Below are positions 39,201 through 47,066 of a DNA stretch of 52,837 nucleotides, piece after piece. This stretch comes from a virus, in the IMG/VR virus record IMGVR_UViG_3300034013_000371, positions 1 through 52,837 of that record; one strand, written 5' to 3'. The notes beneath the pieces were generated by a model. The model made no database searches. It was not told the origin of the DNA and saw only the letters and a program-made list of their open reading frames with translations. How positions within the stretch are numbered: position 1 is the first letter of the stretch; each line of letters opens with the position of its first letter. The translations under genes and the position numbers were made by a program.

Positions 39201-40307
39201 ATTGACACTCCAACGGTGGGTGGTAATACATTACGTTCCAATAAAGTACGTTTAGATGAAAGTAAATTAATACGTGATTTAAATCCAAAACAACGATCTG
39301 ATATATCTAAAAATGATACTTTCGCATTTGATACTAATAGGTTGGCAATTGTTTTTAGTCCAACCGACCAGTTAAATAATGATATTTATAATCATTCGGG
39401 TTTTACGGAATTAGACGATTATATTGCCGATCCACAATACGAATTTGAAGAAGGTTACACGGAATTAAATAGATTTTCAAATAAATATTTTCAGAAATAT
39501 CAACAAAACTATAATGTAAATAAATTTATTAAATTATTTAGCATTTTTGATTTTACGTTTTTTGACCAACTGAAACAATTAGTACCGGGTAGGGCGGATT
39601 ACATTGGTGGTATTCTTATCGAAGATGATGTATTACATATTAATAAAGTACGTGTTACAAAACGTCCCGAAATAACTAATCCCCAATACGAAACTGAATA
39701 TAATTTAGATGTCTATTCATCAAGTGCTGAAAATTTAACTTTTGAAACAATTGCGTCCAGTTCAACGGAACTTGGTTTTAAATATAAATATTTCACCGCG
39801 TCTATTGATGAAAAAATAGATTTTACATATACTTATAAATACAATACAGCATCACTTGAAACCAATTTTGAAGTGGCTGGTGAATTACCAAATAATATTA
39901 ATATAGAATTTGATACATTACCAACCCGCTTTTCAGGTTCACAGGAAATTACACAAAGTTATATTGACCATTATCCGTTAAATTGTTGTTATAAAAAAGT
40001 AATATATCATTATAGTTCAAGTGGTACATTTCAAACACAATATTTAAGGGATTGGTACACGGCTGTTAGTAAATCGTATGGTTGGCATTATTCACGTTCA
40101 TTGGTTTGTACTGATTATCAGCATCTTGAATCATGTGCTACTGAAAACTATAAAAGATTTTATGGGACTAGGTTGGAAGGTGCTGGAATAAATATTGATT
40201 CACCAAATACGATTGATGGTGGCCCTGTTGTTAGTATTTTTGTGTCAAATCAAAGCAGTTTATATTATACAGACGACCCGTTGGGTGGTAATTTGAAAGT
40301 ACAATAA
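36282..40307 (+). CDS. Giant virion structural protein, TTG start
   Basis: 1341 residues from TTG 36282, 3 nt after the previous stop; the residues right after (SIQRFINSETILTLNGGRYGQLF) look like a true N-terminus, and no ATG is near. The middle (about 590-720) resembles a LamG/concanavalin domain. Later it is Ser/Tyr-rich beta repeats with GSxTxxDSYFSASLGG-like segments. I infer a baseplate or fibre-network protein comparable in place to T4 wedge proteins gp7/gp10, without clear homology. Confidence 0.65.
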   Translation: MSIQRFINSETILTLNGGRYGQLFLDSDLNVLNDFILIPHDPNIVKDQISELHIFSFYGDYITGNHNASYTAFEPNTNSLLLNVGKTFKEANIQNGSYVIVSNLFKPLFGSFGEESVFIKEISSDRTEIKFVVAERYISQLNEFRKQLETFSKTDILNNVVVNFGFNRIQKIINYWFDEDGKTIYVKLYQPIFDEIDVLNKAYFVFECIDPYVDTITFSSPVVGGNTTVIPGPNYYLDTSKYTGESTIFKSWDDMLDSNLPTTQQIIEQSLSSSNLVRLNIDYTDFNNFVFYSSAKERVENFYYKIGKIEEYNSSIKILNESTASNTTYISGAKSINQKRIDQIVTTFDPFEKWLYYAPTASIFTHDVTGSITPFPKQIIANKTVSYNLTSSIVTQWYDSVKSVAQTYDQTNMNRLYWAIPEHIIMDEGNSNLILFADMIGQHYDTIYSYIKALPQIHERDEHPERGFSNDLAFYIAKSFGWDLQNTRQLSDLWKYKLGTEKDGTLIQSGSLVNYTHEGQTHQIWRRIINNLPHLYKTKGTMRSVKSLMSIYGIPQTLISIKEYGGPSADPTLIDDRYYFKSNFTGSNWIELPRRTVTSSLGTVQVPESIDFRFSTTYSSSLSMSIWAIEGVDRTVLNSNLSLHHFGNKYSGSYEYGYLKFNLKDNNSNSITVSSSLLPIYNNDFWNVSIVNKNVSENFTFYDNDTDLGVSGSRYYLSSVNDYGYSQGVVKSSDVPTNHYSTDASASLAGQPFTQSYFVSPSNPYGLAPYISKFISGSVTTYDSYFSASLGGVQIGQTFAVAPTNQWGLPRDVEILLLPTIDLEITVQSSKDCSHGKISHSDKFNWISSIGITDTWETGSILLGGTTGSNSNRFVGNITSYKEYFESLSDATLISHTRNPAAYNGNSPTSSYYTLYRYFPLGTDNQRWDHSVYVNVSSSHPNRQVSQYTTASFKNWTFGDEKTQYVSTNETFYIDTPTVGGNTLRSNKVRLDESKLIRDLNPKQRSDISKNDTFAFDTNRLAIVFSPTDQLNNDIYNHSGFTELDDYIADPQYEFEEGYTELNRFSNKYFQKYQQNYNVNKFIKLFSIFDFTFFDQLKQLVPGRADYIGGILIEDDVLHINKVRVTKRPEITNPQYETEYNLDVYSSSAENLTFETIASSSTELGFKYKYFTASIDEKIDFTYTYKYNTASLETNFEVAGELPNNINIEFDTLPTRFSGSQEITQSYIDHYPLNCCYKKVIYHYSSSGTFQTQYLRDWYTAVSKSYGWHYSRSLVCTDYQHLESCATENYKRFYGTRLEGAGINIDSPNTIDGGPVVSIFVSNQSSLYYTDDPLGGNLKVQ

Positions 40308-40338
40308 TAGTTATATTAAATTAAAAAGAATTTAAAAT

Positions 40339-40605
40339 ATGAAAAATAAAAAAGAATCATTAAAAGAAATTGTTAGGCGGGTAATTAAGGAAGAATCTGA
40401 TATAGATAGATTGTCGAATAATAATAGCGATATTGACAATCGTTTGAAGAAATATATAAAAGATAAAGAACCTAATGTATCTTTCCGTCAATATAAAGAT
40501 TCTTTTATGGACGATGCCGATCCAACCAATTCTAAATCCCCTCAAGATGCGTATTCAGCATATTTTAAAATCGTTAATGCGTTTTTAAAGAAACAAGGTT
40601 ATTAA
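40339..40605 (+). CDS. Small protein with SLxEIVRRVxxEE leader
   Basis: 88 residues. MKNKKESLKEIVRRVIKEESD matches the N-terminus of the 45504 protein (SLQEIVRRVLNEE), though the bodies differ. Candidate prohead-protease sites follow SLKE or VIKE. The body is charged and helical with a C-terminal QDAYSAYFKIVNAFLKKQG. Probable packaged internal protein. Confidence 0.65.
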   Translation: MKNKKESLKEIVRRVIKEESDIDRLSNNNSDIDNRLKKYIKDKEPNVSFRQYKDSFMDDADPTNSKSPQDAYSAYFKIVNAFLKKQGY

Positions 40606-40641
40606 TATAATATTTTATAAAACAAAAAACACAAACAGAAA

Positions 40642-41619
40642 ATGGCATACATAGGAAACGGAGATTCCGGTATAGTTATCGACGCGATAGTTTAATGTCG
40701 CCCTACCAAGTAATTGATAGGTAAAAATTGGTCAAAAACGGTGAAAGGTGAGAATCCCAATACCGTGCTAAATAAGAAAATTAAAAAATTCTTATCAGTG
40801 TAACGCATAGAAACTGAAAACTTTTTTAAAAAGAATACAATGTTTCCACGAGTGACCGACAACCAAGTTTATGAAGTGGTTGAAAATATATGCTGAACTT
40901 ACAAGAAAATGAATTGTAAGAACTGGTGGATAAAAAGCCGTCAGGATAACAATAAATGATTAACTCGCCTTGGTAGGCAAAAATTGGCCGAAGGTCGTGG
41001 TGATTTTAAAATCACGCAATTTGCATTGGCAGATGATGAAATTGATTATTCACTTTTTAACCCCGACCACCCAAACGGTTCGGCTTATTATGATATTGCA
41101 ATTACTTCATTACCCATTACGGAAGCAGTTCCCGATGAAACGCAATCAATGAAATCCAAATTGGTTACATTACCGCGTAAAACAAACAGGATTCCACGTG
41201 TTAGCGTTCCACAAACATCGGTTACATTAAACCCCGGGCAAAGCCTTACAATTACGCCACAAACGATTAATTACACGTTAGGCAATACAACATTCGGTTA
41301 TACATTTACTTTGGCAGATAGTGACGTATGTAGTATGTATGTAGGAGAAATCGCACCCGGTCAACAATACAGCGGTACTGGAGCAATCACTTCTTCACCA
41401 CAAAGTCAATCCGAAATCGGTGCGAGTATGACATTGACGGGTAAAAGTGTTGTTATTACGGCTAATATGTTACAATTGGCAGCAAAATCAACAACATTGA
41501 CAATCGAAGGTGTTGAAACTGGTGGTGCTGTTGTCGTAAATATCACGGTTAAAAAAGTAACTACTAATACAACTCCAAACGTTCCATTGACTGGAAACGC
41601 ACCAATAAGTTTACCTTAA
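40642..41619 (+). CDS. Tail/virion structural protein, split by a group I intron
   Basis: Exon 1 is 40642-40688, exon 2 is 40959-41619; joined they give 235 residues. Exon 1 encodes MAYIGNGDSGIVIDA(I) and meets a stop 5 nt later if unspliced. Splicing gives VIDAILTRLGRQKLAEGRGD followed by FKITQFALADDEIDYSLFN, the conserved start of a T4-like phage structural protein family. The rest has an Ig-like region (VSVPQTSVTLNPGQSLTITPQ) and a Thr-rich end. Unspliced RNA could only make the fragment starting near TTG 40984. Role: virion or tail-tip component, exact place unknown. Confidence 0.85.
40689..40958 (+). ncRNA. Group I self-splicing intron (IA-like), no ORF
   Basis: 270 nt. P1: exon GCGAU (40684-40688) with GUCGC (40697-40701), giving the U-G pair at the 5' splice site. 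P10: UUAAU (40692-40696) with exon 2 AUUAA (40959-40963). P3: UUGGUCA (40728-40734) with UGACCGA (40853-40859). P4: ACGGU (40738-40742) with ACCGU (40762-40766). P6: AUAAGAA with UUCUUAU. P7: GCAUA (40805-40809) with UAUGC (40889-40893), replacing the usual GACUA/UAGUC. P7.1: GAAAC/GUUUC, P8: CAACC/GGUUG, P9: CUUACAA/UUGUAAG. The intron ends in G40958. No endonuclease reading frame is inside. Confidence 0.93.
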
Positions 41620-41621
41620 TT

Positions 41622-41852
41622 ATGAAGTTAGTACCAATATATAAAAAATTAATAATAGAATCAAAACTGTTAGCATCCGCCCCAACGGAAGAACGAATTA
41701 TTAAATTAATTTCGCAATATTTTATGGGATCAACTATTTCATTAAAACCAACCGAAGTTGAAAATACATTTGATGTTTTTAATTCTAAAGGTAAAATTAA
41801 TAGTGTTGTTGTTAAATTAGTTAAAGGTAAATATCGGTTTGAACAACAATAA
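41622..41852 (+). CDS. Small protein with possible virion leader
   Basis: 76 residues. MKLVPIYKKLIIESKLLAS has a basic/hydrophobic start and an LIIE site. Body is a small alpha-beta unit (EERIIKLISQYFMG...NTFDVFNSKGKINSVVVKLVKG). Unknown function; leader match weaker than in others. Confidence 0.6.
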   Translation: MKLVPIYKKLIIESKLLASAPTEERIIKLISQYFMGSTISLKPTEVENTFDVFNSKGKINSVVVKLVKGKYRFEQQ

Positions 41853-41864
41853 AATAAAAAAATA

Positions 41865-42551
41865 ATGAAATTAATGCAACTACTTGAATATGATTATGAA
41901 TCTGATTCAAAATTAGTTTTAAAATCAAGAAATGCGTTTACAAAATTAAAAGAATACATAAAGAATGCGGCGGAAAATTCAAATAAATGGGAACGTTCGG
42001 ATCGGTGGGGAGGTTTTATAATACCTTTTAGTAAAATAGACAATACATATAATAAATTAATAATTGTATTAGCAGATAAAAATATCGGTAATGCTGGATT
42101 TTCTAAATTAAAAACCTCTAATTATGATGGTGTAATTGTGTTGCCTATATTAATTGAACCATTTAATTTAATGTATGCAGATACTCGATTGAATAAAAAT
42201 ATGTTTGTACACGAATTTACACATTATTTAGATACTAAACGTTACAAATCGGATATTCGTTCTTCATCTGCCAAACAGTTAGATGCTGGAAATATTACAA
42301 AATATTTAAGTAGTCCCGCCGAATTTAATGCGTTTTTTATCGAAACACTTGAAAGTATTGAAAATATGTTTGAAGATAATTCACAATTGGCTAACAAATT
42401 TTTAGTAGATTTTAATTCATTTTTGACATTTTTTAAAACAATGTTTCCGCAAAAGTTATCTGATAAATTTGATGATATTTATAATAAAAAATTCAAAAAG
42501 CGGGTTTATAACACATATCAACAAATTAAAGAAAAATATAAAGGCATATAA
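41865..42551 (+). CDS. Zinc metallopeptidase-like protein with virion leader
   Basis: 228 residues. Leader MKLMQLLEYD. HEFTH at 116-120 is the HExxH zinc site, and SSPAEFNAFFIE (149-160) gives a plausible third ligand Glu153. The sequence before it (GVIVLPILIEPF) is the expected edge strand. It should cleave a peptide or protein; the leader suggests it is carried in the capsid and acts in the host or on the wall. Family not named. Confidence 0.75.
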   Translation: MKLMQLLEYDYESDSKLVLKSRNAFTKLKEYIKNAAENSNKWERSDRWGGFIIPFSKIDNTYNKLIIVLADKNIGNAGFSKLKTSNYDGVIVLPILIEPFNLMYADTRLNKNMFVHEFTHYLDTKRYKSDIRSSSAKQLDAGNITKYLSSPAEFNAFFIETLESIENMFEDNSQLANKFLVDFNSFLTFFKTMFPQKLSDKFDDIYNKKFKKRVYNTYQQIKEKYKGI

Positions 42552-44023
42552 TGGCATTTACAAAGAAAAATACGTTCCAATCAGTAGATACTTCCAACGC
42601 TACCAAACTGGATACAAGTCAATTAAATAAATTAGAACAGGTTGGTTTGCAGGTAACGGCGGTGTCGTCTGATCCATCGGTTTTAGTAAACACAACCCCA
42701 ACAATAAAAACGACTGAAACTGGTTTACAGATTCCCGGCTTCCAAGACGGTAAAGGTGATTTTTATGTCCTAAGTGATGGTGATGTTGTTCATAATGTGA
42801 AAGATACACCAACCACCCCAAATAATAATGAGGGCATTGGAGGTTCAACAATTAACCCCGTTTCACCAGTACTTCCATCCAATCCAGTAGCACCCGTTAA
42901 TCCACCACCTCCCGCACCTAGTAATTTAGGATCGGGTAGAATTTATACAAAATTTGAAAATGGTGATATTGTACCAAATCAGCAAGAAACAGTAACACGT
43001 GCGTTATGGTCGGGAAATGTTGGAAACTTAACAACTTTCTTTACATCGTCTGCTCAAAATGCAACATCTAAAGAATATTATTATTCTGTTTATAATTCGG
43101 GTAGTGGTGACTGTGGAAGTGAACCACAATTTGCGGTTGCGTATGGACATAAATTAGGTTCGGGTTCAGCCGACCAAGGCGGTCAAATCAACGATACACC
43201 TTCAAGGGCAATTTACGGACAATATAAGCAACTTTGTTTAGACCCCGAACAGGAACGTTTCGTAATTGGTGGAACTGCAACTGATTCTATTTATGTTGTC
43301 AATGTCAATCGTGCAAGGATGCGTGAATTTGTTGACGAAGGTAATTTGGAATTAAATTTGCAACGGTTATCGGGTAGTCAATTTTTGGCTGGTGGTGGTT
43401 CACAAAACGCACACACTGGTTCAAATGTTAAAGTAAATCCATTACAAAGCGTAATTAGGTTGGTAGATGATAGTCGCGTTTCAAACGGAACGGTTACAAC
43501 GGCTGGTGAAGTTTACAATTTAGTTTCGGGTTCTTTAGAAGATGGGATATATAATAGTTCAAGTCCACATTATTACGGTTTATTATACCGTAGGTTGGGT
43601 ATTGTAGTTATTGATGGTAATGTACTGGATAGGTCGGGTTCGTTTTTGACGGTGACTGGTTCGGAAATTCCCGGTGATAATGCTTATAAACTATTCACAG
43701 CCATTAGCGGTGCGGCAAAATATACCGATGTTTCGGGTGACAGATTAGGTTTTGCTGGTCGAAGCGGCGAACGTGTAAAATCATCACACTATTTTGTACG
43801 TGTCAAAAACCAAGAATATAATTTTTCAAACAATCAAACATTTACAACGGGGTCGGAGGGTGATTTAGGTCAACCAACCATGATTGGCGATCCACAAGTT
43901 TTTATAACTTCGGTTGGGTTGTACAATGATAGTAAAGAATTGTTGGCAATTGCAAAGACAAATAAAGCAATTAAAAAGAATTTTAACAGCGAGTGTTTGC
44001 TAAAAATAAAATTGTTGTGGTAA
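42551..44023 (+). CDS. Tail/baseplate protein A of the shared C-terminal-domain trio
   Basis: 490 residues: a unique N-terminal 110, a Pro-rich linker (PVAPVNPPPPAPSN) and a 370-residue domain homologous to that of the next structural gene (GSGRIYTKFENGDIVP, FAVAYGHKLGSG, AIYGQYKQLC, VSGSLEDGIY, LFTAISGAAKYTDVSGD). The last 80 residues (VRVKNQEYNFSNNQTF...ITSVGLYNDSKELLAIAKTNK) are shared by all three and are common in T4-like virion proteins. Probably exposed fibre or baseplate appendage. Confidence 0.75.
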   Translation: MAFTKKNTFQSVDTSNATKLDTSQLNKLEQVGLQVTAVSSDPSVLVNTTPTIKTTETGLQIPGFQDGKGDFYVLSDGDVVHNVKDTPTTPNNNEGIGGSTINPVSPVLPSNPVAPVNPPPPAPSNLGSGRIYTKFENGDIVPNQQETVTRALWSGNVGNLTTFFTSSAQNATSKEYYYSVYNSGSGDCGSEPQFAVAYGHKLGSGSADQGGQINDTPSRAIYGQYKQLCLDPEQERFVIGGTATDSIYVVNVNRARMREFVDEGNLELNLQRLSGSQFLAGGGSQNAHTGSNVKVNPLQSVIRLVDDSRVSNGTVTTAGEVYNLVSGSLEDGIYNSSSPHYYGLLYRRLGIVVIDGNVLDRSGSFLTVTGSEIPGDNAYKLFTAISGAAKYTDVSGDRLGFAGRSGERVKSSHYFVRVKNQEYNFSNNQTFTTGSEGDLGQPTMIGDPQVFITSVGLYNDSKELLAIAKTNKAIKKNFNSECLLKIKLLW

Positions 44024-44053
44024 CTCATTGATAATCAATAAATTATAAAATAT

Positions 44054-45502
44054 ATGCCATTAACAATCCAAGGTGACTGGACAATATCGGTCATTATCAA
44101 AAATCCAAGTGCTTTACCGCAACGGTTTATTGTATCGAATGCAATAAGCGGTAATGGGACATTTGATGGATTTGTCGGTAATATAAAAACAGTTACGGGT
44201 AATACATGGCTGATAAATATTCAAGCAAATGAAGATTACGATCTAAACGGTCAATGGTTAAATTCTACTTTAAGGAAAACACCAACCCGCCAAGAAAATG
44301 GTTATTTTATTTTTGAAATTGAAAGTGAAGATTTAATTCAGGATAATTCGTATGACGATTTAGTATTACAATTTAAGCAATTAGCACCCGTTGTAGTTCC
44401 ACCTGTTATTGTTGTGCCGCCCGTAATAATTACACCAACCACTCCAGTAAATCCACCACCCGTTGTTCCACCTGTTATTGTTCCCGTTGATTTAGGGTCA
44501 GGTAAAATATATACCAAATTTGAATCAGATGAAATTTTACCAATACGAAAAGTCCGATCAACGTATGGAATTTGGGGTAATACTGGAAATCTAACAACAT
44601 ATTTTACGGGATCAACTTATTACCAAATTTATAATAAAAAAATAACAGATTGTTCATCATCAAGAATGTTTGATATTGCCTATGGAAATAACACAGGCGG
44701 CGGAACACGTGATGAATATGGTTCTGATACATTCACTTTATCAAATGCAATTTATGGACAATATAAAGGACTTTGTGGTGAGTTACTATTACCAAATAAA
44801 CAAATAACTCATTTTTATGCTGTAAATGTTAGACGGGATAGGATGGGTGATACTTTAGATGACCGATTAAATGAAATAAATATTCATAATTTATCAGGTT
44901 CACAATGGGGCGTTAATCAAACACATACTGGATCAAATGTTAAATTAGGTACAACTGGTCAAATATTACGAATTGTTGATTATGGTAATTATTTAGTTTC
45001 AGGTTCTTTAGAAGATGGTATTTTTTTAGAAGATAATAGTCCATTTTATTACGGTTTATTTTATCCAAAATTAGGTGTTTATATTTTAGATGCCGATGCT
45101 TTGGATTTAAATGCGTCGTTTTTAACCGTGACAGGTAGTGATATTAACGGTCAAAATGAAATGAAATTATTTACGGCAATGTCGGGTGCAGCACAATTTA
45201 CGGATGGAAGTGGTGATATATTAGGATTCAAAAGTCGTAAAGTCGGCTACGAACATCAAAATACATTTATAATTCGTGTGAAAAACTTTGATTATAATTT
45301 CAGTAATAATTCTACATTTTGGTCAGGGTCGGAAGGATACTTAATTCCCGATATGGCAAATGGAAATCCACAAACATTTCCCACCACAGTAGGCTTATAC
45401 AATGATGCTTATGAACTTATGGGGGTTGGTAAGATAAACTACCCCAAAGTAAAAAACTATACAACCGAAGCCTTATATGAGGTTAATTTAAAATGGAAAT
45501 AA
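44054..45502 (+). CDS. Tail/baseplate protein B of the shared C-terminal-domain trio
   Basis: 482 residues. N-terminal beta domain unrelated to protein A, Pro/Val-rich linker (VVVPPVIVVPPVIITPTTP), then the same C-terminal domain as A (GSGKIYTKFESDEILP, FDIAYGNN, AIYGQYKGLC, VSGSLEDGIF, LFTAMSGAAQFTDGSGD, VRVKNFDYNFSNNSTF). The domain swap around a Pro linker suggests one attachment module carrying different heads. Confidence 0.75.
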   Translation: MPLTIQGDWTISVIIKNPSALPQRFIVSNAISGNGTFDGFVGNIKTVTGNTWLINIQANEDYDLNGQWLNSTLRKTPTRQENGYFIFEIESEDLIQDNSYDDLVLQFKQLAPVVVPPVIVVPPVIITPTTPVNPPPVVPPVIVPVDLGSGKIYTKFESDEILPIRKVRSTYGIWGNTGNLTTYFTGSTYYQIYNKKITDCSSSRMFDIAYGNNTGGGTRDEYGSDTFTLSNAIYGQYKGLCGELLLPNKQITHFYAVNVRRDRMGDTLDDRLNEINIHNLSGSQWGVNQTHTGSNVKLGTTGQILRIVDYGNYLVSGSLEDGIFLEDNSPFYYGLFYPKLGVYILDADALDLNASFLTVTGSDINGQNEMKLFTAMSGAAQFTDGSGDILGFKSRKVGYEHQNTFIIRVKNFDYNFSNNSTFWSGSEGYLIPDMANGNPQTFPTTVGLYNDAYELMGVGKINYPKVKNYTTEALYEVNLKWK

Positions 45503-45503
45503 A

Positions 45504-45836
45504 ATGATTAAAAATAAATCCTTACAAGAAATCGTTAGGCGGGTACTAAATGAAGAAAAAATTAGTACAAAGTCACAACAAATAATCAATAATGTAATAT
45601 CATATATAAAACAGCAAACAGGACTTGATTTAGAAATTGATGATTCAACTGGTTTGAAAAAACAACGTGGATATAATTATTTCAATATTCTTTTAAATAC
45701 TCAAGTAAGCGAATCATCTGAATATGATAAACTTGAACAATTTGCAAATAAATATAAATTAATAAAAATTCAGCCTAATGGTTATAAACGAGTGGCGATC
45801 TTTTTTAATAACGATTTATTGGATAAAATAAAATGA
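45504..45836 (+). CDS. Small protein with SLxEIVRRVxxEE leader
   Basis: 110 residues. MIKNKSLQEIVRRVLNEEK is nearly the same leader as in the 40339 gene. Body: helix IINNVISYIKQQTG then beta-alpha elements. ATGA junction with the next gene. Probable packaged protein; unknown activity. Confidence 0.65.
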   Translation: MIKNKSLQEIVRRVLNEEKISTKSQQIINNVISYIKQQTGLDLEIDDSTGLKKQRGYNYFNILLNTQVSESSEYDKLEQFANKYKLIKIQPNGYKRVAIFFNNDLLDKIK

Positions 45837-47065
45837 TAAACATTCCTTTAGAAATTGGTGATATTATACTGGCTGGTCGGTTCAAAAATAAAAAAATTAC
45901 CGTTAATGAAATATCATTTGACGAATATGGGAATCCATGTGTCAATGGTCGTTCTATTTTAAAAATCCGTATTCCTAAATTATATAAAAATCTAAACGAA
46001 ATGGCATTAAAAGTAAAAATTAAAAAAGATAAAGATAAATATAATATTTATGCGTGTACGGTTGACGGCGATGAAAAAACACCATTAAATATTTCACCAT
46101 TTGATTCGGAAGAAATTGCCATAACAACTGCCATTATCAAAGGATATGATTTGGGTGACAAAATGCCTAAACCTAAAAAAACAAATCCAATAAAAAATCA
46201 AGAAGTTCCACGTGTCAAACACGACAAACCTAAAGAAATGGATTTGGGAAAGGAACGTGAAATTAAATTGGAAAATTTAGTTCGTAGGATTTATAACGAA
46301 TTGACCATCAATGAACAATATACCGAAACCGATTTAAAGTTTGTTAATGGTAAAGCATCCATTAAAAAAAATGGAAAAGAAATTGCAATAGTTATCCATC
46401 GTCCAGTTTATTATAAAAAACAAAAAGTTGCAAATAATACCACAAAAGATTATGCTGTAAAATCTACAAAAGGTTTTCAAGAATGCACTGATGTAAAAGA
46501 AGTTTTGGATTTTTTAAATAAAAATTATAAAATTTCCGAATCTTTAATTTCTGAATTAGACATTACCGACCCAACCTTAGTTGCGGAATTGGAAAAAATG
46601 GCAGATTTGGCAGAGAAAATGGATAGGATGGCAGCGGAAATGGCAGCACTTACCAAGCAATTTAAACCATTGGATGAAAAATTTACCGCTATGATTGACG
46701 CTATTGATGAAAATAAAGAACGTGTTTTAAGAACTAAAAACGTGTTGGTGACTATAAAGAAAAAAGGTTACGAAGCAAAAAGTCCGAAATATAAAGAAAT
46801 TTTTGAATTATTGTACGGTAAAGTAAATGGTAAAATAAAAAAAATAGCAGATGAATTATTGACGGCAAACACAACAATAAAAAAAGTTTCATCATCTATT
46901 GCGACCCAAAAGTTAAATTCTGAAAGTAAATTGAATGAAGGAATGTTGTCTAATTTGTGGAATAAAGTAAAAAATTATATCACATCTTTCACGTCAAAAA
47001 TAAAACAGCAAGGTCAGTCGGTAGATGCTGATTTGGAAAAATTAGAAAAATTAAGTTTAAAATAA
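45833..47065 (+). CDS. Helical virion-region protein with internal leader-like motifs
   Basis: 410 residues. The first 110 are beta-rich. At 146-156 KLENLVRRIYNEL repeats the leader motif of neighbouring proteins, followed by a compact domain. From about 250 a long coiled coil (LEKMADLAEKMDRMAAEMAAL) and a C-terminal piece with LNESKLNEG-like ExxxLNE repeats. It may be a fusion or a polyprotein cut by the prohead protease. Function unknown. Confidence 0.6.
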   Translation: MINIPLEIGDIILAGRFKNKKITVNEISFDEYGNPCVNGRSILKIRIPKLYKNLNEMALKVKIKKDKDKYNIYACTVDGDEKTPLNISPFDSEEIAITTAIIKGYDLGDKMPKPKKTNPIKNQEVPRVKHDKPKEMDLGKEREIKLENLVRRIYNELTINEQYTETDLKFVNGKASIKKNGKEIAIVIHRPVYYKKQKVANNTTKDYAVKSTKGFQECTDVKEVLDFLNKNYKISESLISELDITDPTLVAELEKMADLAEKMDRMAAEMAALTKQFKPLDEKFTAMIDAIDENKERVLRTKNVLVTIKKKGYEAKSPKYKEIFELLYGKVNGKIKKIADELLTANTTIKKVSSSIATQKLNSESKLNEGMLSNLWNKVKNYITSFTSKIKQQGQSVDADLEKLEKLSLK

Positions 47066-47066
47066 A

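Noticed and set aside
40984-41619. Independent gene starting at TTG 40984
   Set aside because: The intron explains the missing N-terminus; the codons just before TTG already encode the conserved LTRLGRQK block.
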